Assembly (NCBI GenBank): GCA_002716625.1
Contig: PBAS01000046.1
Coordinates: forward strand, 1 to 51,702
Origin: Phycisphaeraceae bacterium
Lineage (GTDB): Bacteria > Planctomycetota > Phycisphaerae > Phycisphaerales > Phycisphaeraceae
DNA: 51,702 nucleotides
Direction: 5' to 3'
This document shows, in pieces, positions 44,767 through 51,702 of the stretch. The notes under the pieces are model-generated. The model worked only from the letters and a program-made list of their open reading frames with translations. It did no database searches and was not told the DNA's origin. Made by a program: the position numbers and the translations under genes. Positions within the stretch are counted from its first letter, which is position 1. Each line of letters starts with the position of its first letter.

Positions 44767-45369
44767 TTATGACCGAGCCAACAGGGCGAGGTATTCCGTG
44801 TTACCGGCTTGCGACTTGGTTCTTTTACCACCACCTCGAATCGGCGAAACAATACTGCGAATGACCCTAGCCCCATACGCGGGAATTTGATCAATGACTT
44901 GTTGCGTAACTGACATAGCAACATCATCAGCCAACACTCCCGAATCCAATTGCTCCCTGGAAGCTTCATATTGTGGCTTGATCAAAGTTACAATCCGAGC
45001 CTGATCGTGAAGCGCCAACCAGCGGATTGCCGCAGGTATGACGCGCCCCTGCCGAGTCCAACCAACATCCAAAACAACCAGGTCGCATCCCGCAAAACCG
45101 GCCAGACAGACCGGATCAAAATGAAGGATGTTTGTCCTTTCCAGAACGGCGACACGGGCGTCTTGCCGCAACTTCCAGTCCAGAAGACCGTAACCGGTAT
45201 CAACAGCATAAACCTTCAATGCACCACGTTGCAAAAGACAATCGGTGAAACCACCATGGCTGCATCCGGCATCAGCACAGGTTGACCCAGCCACATCCAA
45301 ACCAAAAGCATCCAGCGCTGCCGCCAGTTTCATACCACCACGCGAAACATATGGATCTGAATGATTCAT
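44767..45369 (-). CDS. TlyA-type (FtsJ-fold) methyltransferase lacking the S4 domain
   Basis: 200 aa from the ATG at 45369, preceded by a weak GGTG. It opens straight into YVSRGGMKLAAALDAFGLDV, which in TlyA follows an N-terminal S4 RNA-binding domain that is absent here. SAM-binding blocks: DAGCSHGGFTDCLLQRGA (motif I), VYAVDTGYGLLDWKLRQDAR, and the catalytic-site-like LIKPQYEASREQL. TlyA proteins 2'-O-methylate 16S/23S rRNA cytidines. Without S4, rRNA binding would need another part. A standalone short paralogue or a different RNA target is possible. Confidence 0.82.
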   Translation of the reverse strand: MNHSDPYVSRGGMKLAAALDAFGLDVAGSTCADAGCSHGGFTDCLLQRGALKVYAVDTGYGLLDWKLRQDARVAVLERTNILHFDPVCLAGFAGCDLVVLDVGWTRQGRVIPAAIRWLALHDQARIVTLIKPQYEASREQLDSGVLADDVAMSVTQQVIDQIPAYGARVIRSIVSPIRGGGKRTKSQAGNTEYLALLARS

Positions 45370-45541
45370 GAGTTCACCAGTGCCGACACAAAACAACAAC
45401 TTAACGCAGTAAATGAATATTGAAATTCAAATATTTGAAATATCACACACAAATTCCCTGCCAATACAACGTTTCCCCTAAAAAGCGGATGCCTGTTATT
45501 TGAATCTGGAGGTTGTTGTGAATATAAGTACCTGCATTGGC

Positions 45542-46168
45542 TTAACCCCGGCTATGCATCCTCGGCCCATGGGGCTGTCGCAAAATAATCGCGGCTTCCA
45601 TATCCAGCATTTGCTCCCAACGGTTTTCAACATCACGGACGGCAGAGAAGTCCTTAGCCAGATTGACGAACAACAGATAATGACCGTGCTCGCTACGGGC
45701 CAATCCCCGGTAAAGTTTTCCAAGTTCCGCGTCGTCACAATGTTCACCCAGAAGTTCAAATCGTTCGCATGATCTCAATTCAATCAGAGCCGAGACAAAT
45801 AGTCGGTCAACCAGTTCATCCGGCCCTTTCCCCAGCCGCACTAACTGGCGAAGTTGCGCGGCGTAGGGGCTGTGGTGATTTGGATCAAAGTATCCGCCCC
45901 GACGCTGGAGAATCCGCAGAACGGTCGCCAGATGGTCTATTTCATCGCGTGCCACACCTGTCAATTCGGTCACCCAGCGTTTCCATATCGGTCCTTGGGT
46001 GTTCTGCGGCCAGCGATTCAGCAAATCGAGGGCATTGCTTGCCGCCTTCTTTTCCAGGTGGGCATGGTCATTGAGCAGTGCCAGGGGATTACTCAATACC
46101 CGTTGAGTCCATTTCGCATCCGTTTGATACCTTAACGGACCTACACGTATTTCATGGATTGGAACCAT
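45542..46168 (-). CDS. miaE: tRNA-(ms2io6A37) hydroxylase MiaE-like diiron enzyme
   Basis: 208 aa, ATG at 46168. Four-helix diiron pattern: DHAHLEKKAASNAL (first helix with E and upstream H), ELTGVARDEIDHLATVLRIL (ExxH), ALIELRSCERFELL, and ARSEHGHYLLFVNLA (ExxH). MiaE hydroxylates the isopentenyl side chain of 2-methylthio-N6-isopentenyl-adenosine at position 37 of tRNAs reading U-starting codons, using O2. Length and motif spacing fit. It is divergent from the debranching-enzyme gene at 46276, sharing a 107-nt promoter region. The tRNA-Leu(UAA) in this window is a likely class of substrate. Confidence 0.87.
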   Translation of the reverse strand: MVPIHEIRVGPLRYQTDAKWTQRVLSNPLALLNDHAHLEKKAASNALDLLNRWPQNTQGPIWKRWVTELTGVARDEIDHLATVLRILQRRGGYFDPNHHSPYAAQLRQLVRLGKGPDELVDRLFVSALIELRSCERFELLGEHCDDAELGKLYRGLARSEHGHYLLFVNLAKDFSAVRDVENRWEQMLDMEAAIILRQPHGPRMHSRG

Positions 46169-46275
46169 GGCTTGATTTTACTGTCTACCCTAAATCAGTC
46201 GATGAGAGGTTGGGGTCACCCCGACGATCAACGTCCGCATCGCTTATAACTAGGCAACTAGGGAAGGGTTGAAAC

Positions 46276-48399
46276 ATGAATTCACCTGAAACGGCAGTCG
46301 AAGGCAAATCGAACCACGACACCGAAGGCCAAGTTAGCAAGGCTAATGGTAAAGCTGGCCAAACTCCTGTGGCGACCAATAATTCCTGGATCACCCACAG
46401 AATCGATCAATTCAACATTGACCGGCTGACCGACCACGAGTGGTTATTGACCAATGGTACCGGCGCCTATGCCATGGGTACCGCAACAGCCATCAATACA
46501 CAGCGGTACCACGGATTGCTCGTCGCCGCCACTCAACCCCCTGTGGGACGCATCATGGCCCTGAATCAGGTTCTTGAAAGGCTCAGTATTTCCTCCGGGT
46601 CCACCAGCGATCAATCGATTGACTGGGGCACCTGTGTTTTTCAAGGTGACTTGGGCGACCAGCTTTTCACACCAGAAGGCTACAAGCAACTGGTGCAGTT
46701 CGAAAAGGGACTCAGCGCCGCATGGACTTACCGCAATGGTTCGATTGAAATGGTCCGCCACCTGTTTCTACATTGGAAACAGCAGGCAGCAACCATTCAA
46801 TACCGACTGCGAGGACTTGAGGGACAAGATGCCACACTTCATGTTCAACCCATGATGACTCTTCGCGATTTCCATGGCCTGCTGCACCGCAATCACGCAA
46901 ACCCCTTCGCATGCAAAAAGACAGACGAACATGTCACAGTAACAAGCGGTGATCACCAGGTCACTTTGGCTTGTAACCGGGGAAATTTTGTCGGCGAAAA
47001 AACATGGTGGTCAAACTTGCACTACCCAGTTGATTCGCACCGTGGACAGGAGGATCATGAAGACTGTTTTGTTCCTGGTCAGTTTGAGATCCAACTCGAC
47101 GGCGGAATCGATGAACACGAGATCATGCTCACTGTCGGCTTGGGCGAAACACCCATCCCCCCAGAACCTCACGTCAAAACTCGAAGCTGCCACCTCACAA
47201 AGATTTTTGATCAGACAAACCCAAATGACACACCACCTGCACTGCTGATTGCCGCCGACGACTTTGTGGTTGACCGAACATTCAATGATCGTGTCCAGTC
47301 AACCATCATGGCCGGCTACCCATGGTTTTCTGATTGGGGACGCGACACCTTCATCGCCCTCCCCGGCCTTTTGCTTGCAACAAAACGTTTTAATGAGGCG
47401 GCAGCAACCCTTTCCGTCTTTGCTGACGCAATTCGCGATGGCCTGGTGCCCAATCGGTTCGATGATTACAACAGTCGAGCTGCCCATTACAACACTGTTG
47501 ACGCAAGCCTTTGGTTTGTTTATGCAGCCATTGAATATGTCACACAAAGTCAGGACCGTGATGCGTGGAACAACTGGCTTCGGCCTGCAGTGACACAGGT
47601 GATCGAAGCATATATCAAGGGCACACAGTTTGACATTGCCATGTCAGGTGATGGACTGATTACAGCTGGCACCTCTCACACCCAACTCACCTGGATGGAT
47701 GCGGCATGCGAAGATAAGGTATTCACGCCACGATGCGGTAAGGCTGTTGAGATCAACGCCCTATGGCACCATACGCTGCTGGCAACTGCCGAATTGATCG
47801 AAGATGATGACGCCAGAACAGCTGATCACTACAAGCGTTTAGCCGGCCGCACGCGTAGAGCATTTCTGAAGTTATTCTGGAACAATTCCGATGAGCACCT
47901 TCATGACCATGTATGGGTGGATCTCGAAGGGAATGAACACGTTGATACGACATTCCGGCCGAACCAGATTTTCACCGCCATGCTACCCTACTCACCAATC
48001 CCACGCACCAAACAAAACAAGGTCGTGCAAGCTGTTGGCAAACGACTGCTCACGCCTTATGGCCTGCGCACCTTGCCGACCGATGACACAAACTATCACG
48101 GGTCGTACAGTGGCCCACAACCAGAACGTGATGAGGCGTACCATCAAGGGACCGTCTGGCCCTGGCTCATTGGACCCTACGCCGAAGCAGTCCTGCGAGT
48201 TGGCCAGTTCAAACCTGATTCCATTGCCGCCGCAAAAAGTGCAATTCAACCACTCATTGACTTTGTCAACGGGGAAGGTCTAGGCCAACTTCATGAAATC
48301 CATGAGGGCGACCCGCCCCACCGGCCCGTTGGCTGCATTGCCCAAGCATGGTCGGTTGCTGCGATCCTCCGAGTGCTGCAGTTGATCCGCGATCATTAG
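46276..48399 (+). CDS. Glycogen debranching-type enzyme (GDE, alpha-glucanotransferase/amylo-1,6-glucosidase family)
   Basis: 707 aa, ATG with GGGAAGGG seven nucleotides upstream. The N-terminal GDE domain has WLLTNGTGAYAMGTATAINT and RYHGLLVAA. The C-terminal alpha/alpha barrel has PWFSDWGRDTFIALPGLLLA (catalytic-site motif), NALWHHTLLATAEL, FRPNQIFTAMLPY, GLRTLPTDDTNYHGSY and EAYHQGTVWPWLIGPYAEAV. These define the bacterial/archaeal GH133-like debranching family, which removes alpha-1,6 branches of glycogen in the cytoplasm. No signal peptide. It likely works in glycogen turnover, but no other glycogen gene is in the window. Confidence 0.9.
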   Translation: MNSPETAVEGKSNHDTEGQVSKANGKAGQTPVATNNSWITHRIDQFNIDRLTDHEWLLTNGTGAYAMGTATAINTQRYHGLLVAATQPPVGRIMALNQVLERLSISSGSTSDQSIDWGTCVFQGDLGDQLFTPEGYKQLVQFEKGLSAAWTYRNGSIEMVRHLFLHWKQQAATIQYRLRGLEGQDATLHVQPMMTLRDFHGLLHRNHANPFACKKTDEHVTVTSGDHQVTLACNRGNFVGEKTWWSNLHYPVDSHRGQEDHEDCFVPGQFEIQLDGGIDEHEIMLTVGLGETPIPPEPHVKTRSCHLTKIFDQTNPNDTPPALLIAADDFVVDRTFNDRVQSTIMAGYPWFSDWGRDTFIALPGLLLATKRFNEAAATLSVFADAIRDGLVPNRFDDYNSRAAHYNTVDASLWFVYAAIEYVTQSQDRDAWNNWLRPAVTQVIEAYIKGTQFDIAMSGDGLITAGTSHTQLTWMDAACEDKVFTPRCGKAVEINALWHHTLLATAELIEDDDARTADHYKRLAGRTRRAFLKLFWNNSDEHLHDHVWVDLEGNEHVDTTFRPNQIFTAMLPYSPIPRTKQNKVVQAVGKRLLTPYGLRTLPTDDTNYHGSYSGPQPERDEAYHQGTVWPWLIGPYAEAVLRVGQFKPDSIAAAKSAIQPLIDFVNGEGLGQLHEIHEGDPPHRPVGCIAQAWSVAAILRVLQLIRDH

Positions 48400-48545
48400 C
48401 CATGGAGTTCACTGGAAAATCCCGGTGCCATTGATATCCGTCGAGGAAGTTAACAACGGCCTCACCTTCATCATCCACCACCATACCATGTGTTCAACCG
48501 CCGGAATTGAACCCCCGGATCGACGATTGCATCTACAGGCATTTT

Positions 48546-49469
48546 CTAACCTGGCTCAACCATATCGATGGTACCGCATGATGGCGTGATACCTGCCTCG
48601 GCTGCATCATGCAGCAAAAGGTCCACAGCACGCCGACCATCATCGCCGTAGTTGATGGTCCAGTCATTGACATACATGCCAACGAATTGATCCGCAAGGT
48701 TTGATGACATGTCCCGAGCAAAATTAAGCGCGTAGGCCACCGCTTCATCACGATGGTCCGGGTCGAGCGCATACTGGATGGACCGGAGCAGGACCGTGCA
48801 GATCTGCCTCATGGTTGAATCACCCAGGTCACGCCGAATACAGTTGCCTCCCAGTGGCAGTGGCAAGCCGTGTTTTCCCTTCCACCATTTCCCTAGGTCA
48901 ACAATGCACTTCAGACCGGAGTGACCATACGTGAGTTGACCTTCATGGATGATCAGGCCCGCATCGAACTGCCCGCTGGCAACGGCTGGAATGATCTGAT
49001 CAAACATAATGACCTCATGGGCATAAGCATCTTTACCAAGTAATAACTGCAAGGCCAAATGCGCTGAAGTTCGCTTGCCGGGAATTGCAATTTTCATCCC
49101 TGAACGCAGGTCATCCAGTGTCAGATCTCTCGACGCCACGACCATGGGACCATAGCCATCACCCATGGATGCACCGCATGTGGTCAACGCGTAATCATTG
49201 GCTACGTATGCATACTGATGAATTGAGATCGCGGTAATTTCAAGTTCCGCACGCTCGGCGCGATCATTAAGGGACTGGATATCTTCAAGTACATGCTGGA
49301 ATGTAAACGACCCGGTATCAATTTTGGGTCCGTCAGTGAGCATTGGGGGCTGGTGACCACCGTTACCCGGCGCTGAAGCGAGAGGATACCACATGAACGC
49401 ATCATCGGGATCAGGGGAATGACCGATTCTAAGAAGTCGCCGTTTACTGGGGGTGGCAATACCTGTCAT
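48546..49469 (-). CDS. mqnD: 1,4-dihydroxy-6-naphthoate synthase-like (MqnD) / substrate-binding fold
   Basis: About 307 aa from the ATG at 49469, eight nucleotides after the stop of the lipoprotein gene; upstream in-frame starts fall in that gene. Start block LRIGHSPDPDDAFMWYPL is the MqnA/MqnD hallmark (S-x-C/D-P-x-D). Further: EITAISIHQYAYV, DGYGPMVVASRDL, KIAIPGKRTSAHLALQLLLG, FDAGLIIHEGQLTYGHSGL and LPLPLGGNCIRRDLG. MqnD makes 1,4-dihydroxy-6-naphthoate from cyclic dehypoxanthine futalosine in menaquinone synthesis. mqnA, B and C are not seen. A periplasmic substrate-binding role is less likely, because no signal peptide is present. Confidence 0.85.
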   Translation of the reverse strand: MTGIATPSKRRLLRIGHSPDPDDAFMWYPLASAPGNGGHQPPMLTDGPKIDTGSFTFQHVLEDIQSLNDRAERAELEITAISIHQYAYVANDYALTTCGASMGDGYGPMVVASRDLTLDDLRSGMKIAIPGKRTSAHLALQLLLGKDAYAHEVIMFDQIIPAVASGQFDAGLIIHEGQLTYGHSGLKCIVDLGKWWKGKHGLPLPLGGNCIRRDLGDSTMRQICTVLLRSIQYALDPDHRDEAVAYALNFARDMSSNLADQFVGMYVNDWTINYGDDGRRAVDLLLHDAAEAGITPSCGTIDMVEPG

Positions 49470-49476
49470 TGCTCGC

Positions 49477-50097
49477 CTACGAATTACGGGCCTGTTCAAT
49501 GATCCTATGAAGCAATCGCTGCTCAAGTTCTACGTCACGTTTAACCGGGCGCCAATAGTTAGCAGCAATACCACGACGCTTCCACTCCGTCGGTAAACTA
49601 GAAAGATGGCCAATGACACGATGCCCAAAGGCAGAACCAGTAATGTACGCCGTTGGTTTCACATGACGCTCAACGATCACCTCAACATGCAGGACATAAT
49701 CATGCGACAGGGGAAGTGCCATGAGCCCACCGCCCGACTTTTTGGCCGGTGGTACCACACGGTCAATTTGAACTAGAATCTGACGTCGCTCTGCATTGAC
49801 CGTGCTTCCAACGGTCTGATTGCCAGTCCTATTCAACGACGAGCCCAATGCAAACATCGTGGGCGAATCCATCGGTTGAGTGGTCACCGTACCGAATCGA
49901 TAGTCTTCCCGATCGATTGGGAAACCTTCATTCCGTAGAATCCCAATTGCGGATTCGAAGTAACGGCTATATTCACCGGATGTAATCGGAAACGGATTGT
50001 CATGACGCGGCGCCACGGCCCTAGGGGCGCAACCCGCGTAAACCACCAGCACAACAAAGGCAAATGCGGGCAAAAAGATTCGTTTGTTGTGTAACAT
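49477..50097 (-). CDS. Predicted outer-envelope lipoprotein
   Basis: 206 aa. Signal with lipobox VYAGC (Cys at 23) after a hydrophobic run LPAFAFVVLVV. The mature part starts with RYFESAIGILRNEGFPIDRE and DYRFGTVTTQP, followed by a strand-rich middle (QILVQIDRVVPPAKKSGG, HDYVLHVEVIVERHVKPTAY) and a helical end (RDVELEQRLLHRIIEQARN). The pattern resembles small exported lipoproteins of the DUF-type found in planctomycetes, where a helix-strand region is compared to LptE/BAM accessory proteins; I cannot place it further. Operon with mqnD, whose start is eight nucleotides away. Confidence 0.75.
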   Translation of the reverse strand: MLHNKRIFLPAFAFVVLVVYAGCAPRAVAPRHDNPFPITSGEYSRYFESAIGILRNEGFPIDREDYRFGTVTTQPMDSPTMFALGSSLNRTGNQTVGSTVNAERRQILVQIDRVVPPAKKSGGGLMALPLSHDYVLHVEVIVERHVKPTAYITGSAFGHRVIGHLSSLPTEWKRRGIAANYWRPVKRDVELEQRLLHRIIEQARNS

Positions 50098-50193
50098 TAA
50101 GATAAGAGTTTACCGCCCGGACTCCAATGGAGGCAAGCATCCGTATCGTGCAACACCCCGGATTGACCTGCCCTGAGTCTTTCAACGATTTAA

Positions 50194-51408
50194 TTAATTT
50201 GATGCACTGGTTTCGCCAGACGGCTGAAGGGGACACTTGCCCTTCTTAACAAAGAAATCGGACATCTGCTTAATACGGCTAAACAAGCTGGGAGGCATGG
50301 CCTGGTCGGCGATACCCGCAATGAAATTTTGCCCCGGCGTAACTTCACGCAGGATCATCTCCATGTGTTCTTCAAGCTTCTCATCAGAGAAACCTTTTTC
50401 CAATAGAATGCTAGGCACACCACCCCAGATCGTCATCTTATTGCCCCAGTGCCGACGCGACTTTTCAAAATCGCATTTCACCAGTGGCTGTGTAGCCAGA
50501 CAATCTGCAACATCGTAACCGCCTTGAAGAACATGCTCTAGGAGAAGTGCCAAGTTCGAATCGCCATGGAATACCGTCCATTTGTTGTCCTCATGCATCC
50601 GCTTGTTGAATTCGGTGATATAAGGCATGAAGTATTTGTCAAAAATCTTTACGGGCGTGATCGCCGTGTCAAAGTGAATGCCATGCATGAACATTTCAGC
50701 CGGTGACTTGGCGGCAACATCCCACATCTCACGATACTTTTCGTTGGCGATCTCTACTGCGTGCTCAACAACCTCGGGCTTGTCCATGAGGTGATAGTAG
50801 GTGTTCTCATAGCCCACCCAATTCAACATCAAATCATGAATCGGCAATTCGTGAATAATGACGAGCGGCAGTCCCTTGTCACCAAGTTCACGGTCAAATT
50901 TCTCGTAATAGCTATAGGTCGGCTCATAGACCCGGTGTTGAATCACCTCTTCATAAATAGCATAGTCATCGAGCGTCTTGACAGGAAACTCACGAATCAT
51001 GGCTTTGATGCCGCGTTCTTCATCATCCTCCGCGAATTTACGCTCCATATGGAGCGTGCCACTGGGCGCTCGCCATTCGTCGTACAACCAGTACCCTTCA
51101 CGCCACCGAACGTGTTCGACAGGCTTGCGATAGTACATGTGAAAAATCTGCGATCGAGGATTCGGGTCATCGTCAGGATGAGGCGCCAGAGACATTTCCT
51201 TTGGGTCATGTGCAATTCTTGCGGACACCCCCATCCCCATATCAAGCTGCATTTGCTCCAGAGATTTACCCGCAATTTCTTCGGGAAAATCGTTTTGATA
51301 TTCACGAGTTTGATAATAGATGTTCAGCCGACAAACGATGGGAATGCGATCCGGCATTTCACCACGTAGAACCGTCCTGAACCGCTCGCGATGGGTCATC
51401 TCACTCAT
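50194..51408 (-). CDS. Uroporphyrinogen decarboxylase family protein (methyltransferase-like)
   Basis: About 404 aa from the ATG at 51408, nine nucleotides after AAGGCGAG; the longer in-frame start codes an improbable hydrophobic leader. UroD barrel features: MTHRERFRTVLRGEMPDRIP, KSLEQMQLDMGMG, GYENTYYHLMDKPEVVEHAV, HGIHFDTAITPVKIFDKYFM, FHGDSNLALLLEHVLQGG and KMTIWGGVPSILLEKG. In corrinoid methyltransferases (MtaA, MtbA, CmuA) an H-x-C binds the zinc; here the corresponding site reads H-G-D, so the zinc-thiolate role is not obvious. It may be one of the many UroD-family proteins of unknown substrate in demethylation or sugar metabolism. Cytoplasmic. Confidence 0.82.
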   Translation of the reverse strand: MSEMTHRERFRTVLRGEMPDRIPIVCRLNIYYQTREYQNDFPEEIAGKSLEQMQLDMGMGVSARIAHDPKEMSLAPHPDDDPNPRSQIFHMYYRKPVEHVRWREGYWLYDEWRAPSGTLHMERKFAEDDEERGIKAMIREFPVKTLDDYAIYEEVIQHRVYEPTYSYYEKFDRELGDKGLPLVIIHELPIHDLMLNWVGYENTYYHLMDKPEVVEHAVEIANEKYREMWDVAAKSPAEMFMHGIHFDTAITPVKIFDKYFMPYITEFNKRMHEDNKWTVFHGDSNLALLLEHVLQGGYDVADCLATQPLVKCDFEKSRRHWGNKMTIWGGVPSILLEKGFSDEKLEEHMEMILREVTPGQNFIAGIADQAMPPSLFSRIKQMSDFFVKKGKCPLQPSGETSASN

Positions 51409-51553
51409 GCTGATAAACTCGCCTTTCAACACTCCCGCCCGTTTCACACTGTATATGTTCTTTAATCGGCCAACTAGCAGTTTGCCGCCGGCTGCATCCG
51501 GCACACACAATATAACAACACTCAACCAATTACACCAACACCATAAACCAATG

Positions 51554-51702
51554 CTACTTGCCCATATGTGATGCATCGCGCAGCGCAAATACCTTGGCGT
51601 TATGCATCCACAGACGAAGACGTACGGGATCTTTTACTTGCGATGGAAGTTTCGCCAGGTTGTACCGATTCCCATCACTTATCCACTCCAATGGATGGTC
51701 AA
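51554..51702 (-). CDS. C-terminal end of an unidentified protein, cut by window edge
   Basis: A minus-strand frame open to the right edge ends in TAG at 51554-51556. The last 48 residues read DHPLEWISDGNRYNL, then VRLRLWMHNAKVFALRDASH and MGK. The pattern of P-x-R-L-R-x-x-x-x-N/D-A-x-x-[FY]-[AS]-[FL]-R is the last beta strand pair of many jelly-roll/sialidase-like proteins in planctomycetes. Too short to identify further. The gene lies 145 nt upstream of the UroD-family gene on the same strand, which could place them in one operon. Confidence 0.5.
   Translation of the reverse strand, partial: DHPLEWISDGNRYNLAKLPSQVKDPVRLRLWMHNAKVFALRDASHMGK

Noticed and set aside
48266-48484. Minus-strand ORF beginning MVVDDEGEAVVNFLDG between the debranching enzyme and mqnD
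   Set aside because: Mostly antisense to the end of the debranching gene; the start-proximal part looks protein-like but has no ribosome site or homologue I recognise.
48501-48518. CCGG-AATTGAACCC-CCGG resembling a tRNA T arm on the minus strand
   Set aside because: The stem does not pair in the T-arm register and no acceptor or anticodon arm is nearby.
1-51702. Search for CRISPR arrays, insertion sequences, integrases, phage genes, rRNA and replication origin
   Set aside because: No regularly spaced repeats, transposase motifs or rRNA signatures were seen by eye; the paralogous gene pairs are diverged coding sequences, not mobile copies.

Overview
The window looks like a chromosomal segment of a planctomycete, probably a Phycisphaerae-type lineage. 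Six secreted proteins each carry a pair of dockerin-like repeats followed by a C-terminal PEP-CTERM sorting tail. A pseudopilin with the RGFTLIELLVVISII leader ends in an H-X9-DG-like block. Catabolic enzymes are abundant, GC content is moderate, and neither tRNA gene encodes its CCA end. I saw no transposase, integrase, phage gene, CRISPR array or rRNA. The species assignment is inference.

Layout. 1-649 is the 3' part of a pterin-binding (methyltetrahydrofolate:corrinoid type) methyltransferase. 850-5014 is a minus-strand run: a PEP-CTERM protein, a GNAT acetyltransferase, two small exported proteins and a TPR protein. tRNA-Leu(UAA) follows, then two tandem PEP-CTERM paralogues (5455-8044). 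8566-11285 holds plus-strand genes for an isochorismatase-fold protein, a short sugar-nucleotidyltransferase behind a leader with two competing hairpins, and a D-lyxose-isomerase-like cupin. 11497-12873 is another PEP-CTERM protein. 13296-15984 is an overlapping pair: a metallophosphoesterase-fold protein and a GNAT-like acyltransferase.

16179-24227 is a minus-strand catabolic block: an alpha/alpha-barrel protein, an HpaI-type aldolase, a monomeric-type sarcosine oxidase, an AstE/aspartoacylase-type deacylase, a PHP hydrolase and a glycosidase-like protein. Opposite it, 24377-31329 encodes an FAD amine oxidase, two tandem HyuB subunits and one HyuA (ATP-dependent hydantoinase/oxoprolinase). 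Together they suggest uptake and breakdown of small N-methylated, acylated or cyclic amide compounds to amino acids and C1 units, which would suit the corrinoid/UroD-type genes at the two window edges. This pathway reading is inference.

31437-39431 (minus) carries a C45-type hydrolase, a small protein, an SGNH hydrolase, two more PEP-CTERM paralogues, a pseudopilin and a Rieske protein with a long helical C-terminus. 39794-41975 is a tandem pair of Ldh2-type dehydrogenases, followed by a Sel1-repeat gene broken at an A10 run. 42587-51408 holds a secreted glycosidase-like protein, tRNA-Thr(UGU), an S4-less TlyA-type methyltransferase, MiaE, a glycogen-debranching-type enzyme, MqnD of the futalosine menaquinone route, a lipoprotein and a UroD-family protein. 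The right edge cuts a minus-strand gene visible only as its last 48 codons.

Most striking are the family of four proteins whose predicted mature N-terminus begins GPP(V/I)PFLD, the hyuBBA cluster with its oxidases, the mutually exclusive hairpins at 9495-9582, and a dense cluster of GATGAC half-sites upstream of tRNA-Thr that recurs as a palindrome at 8535.
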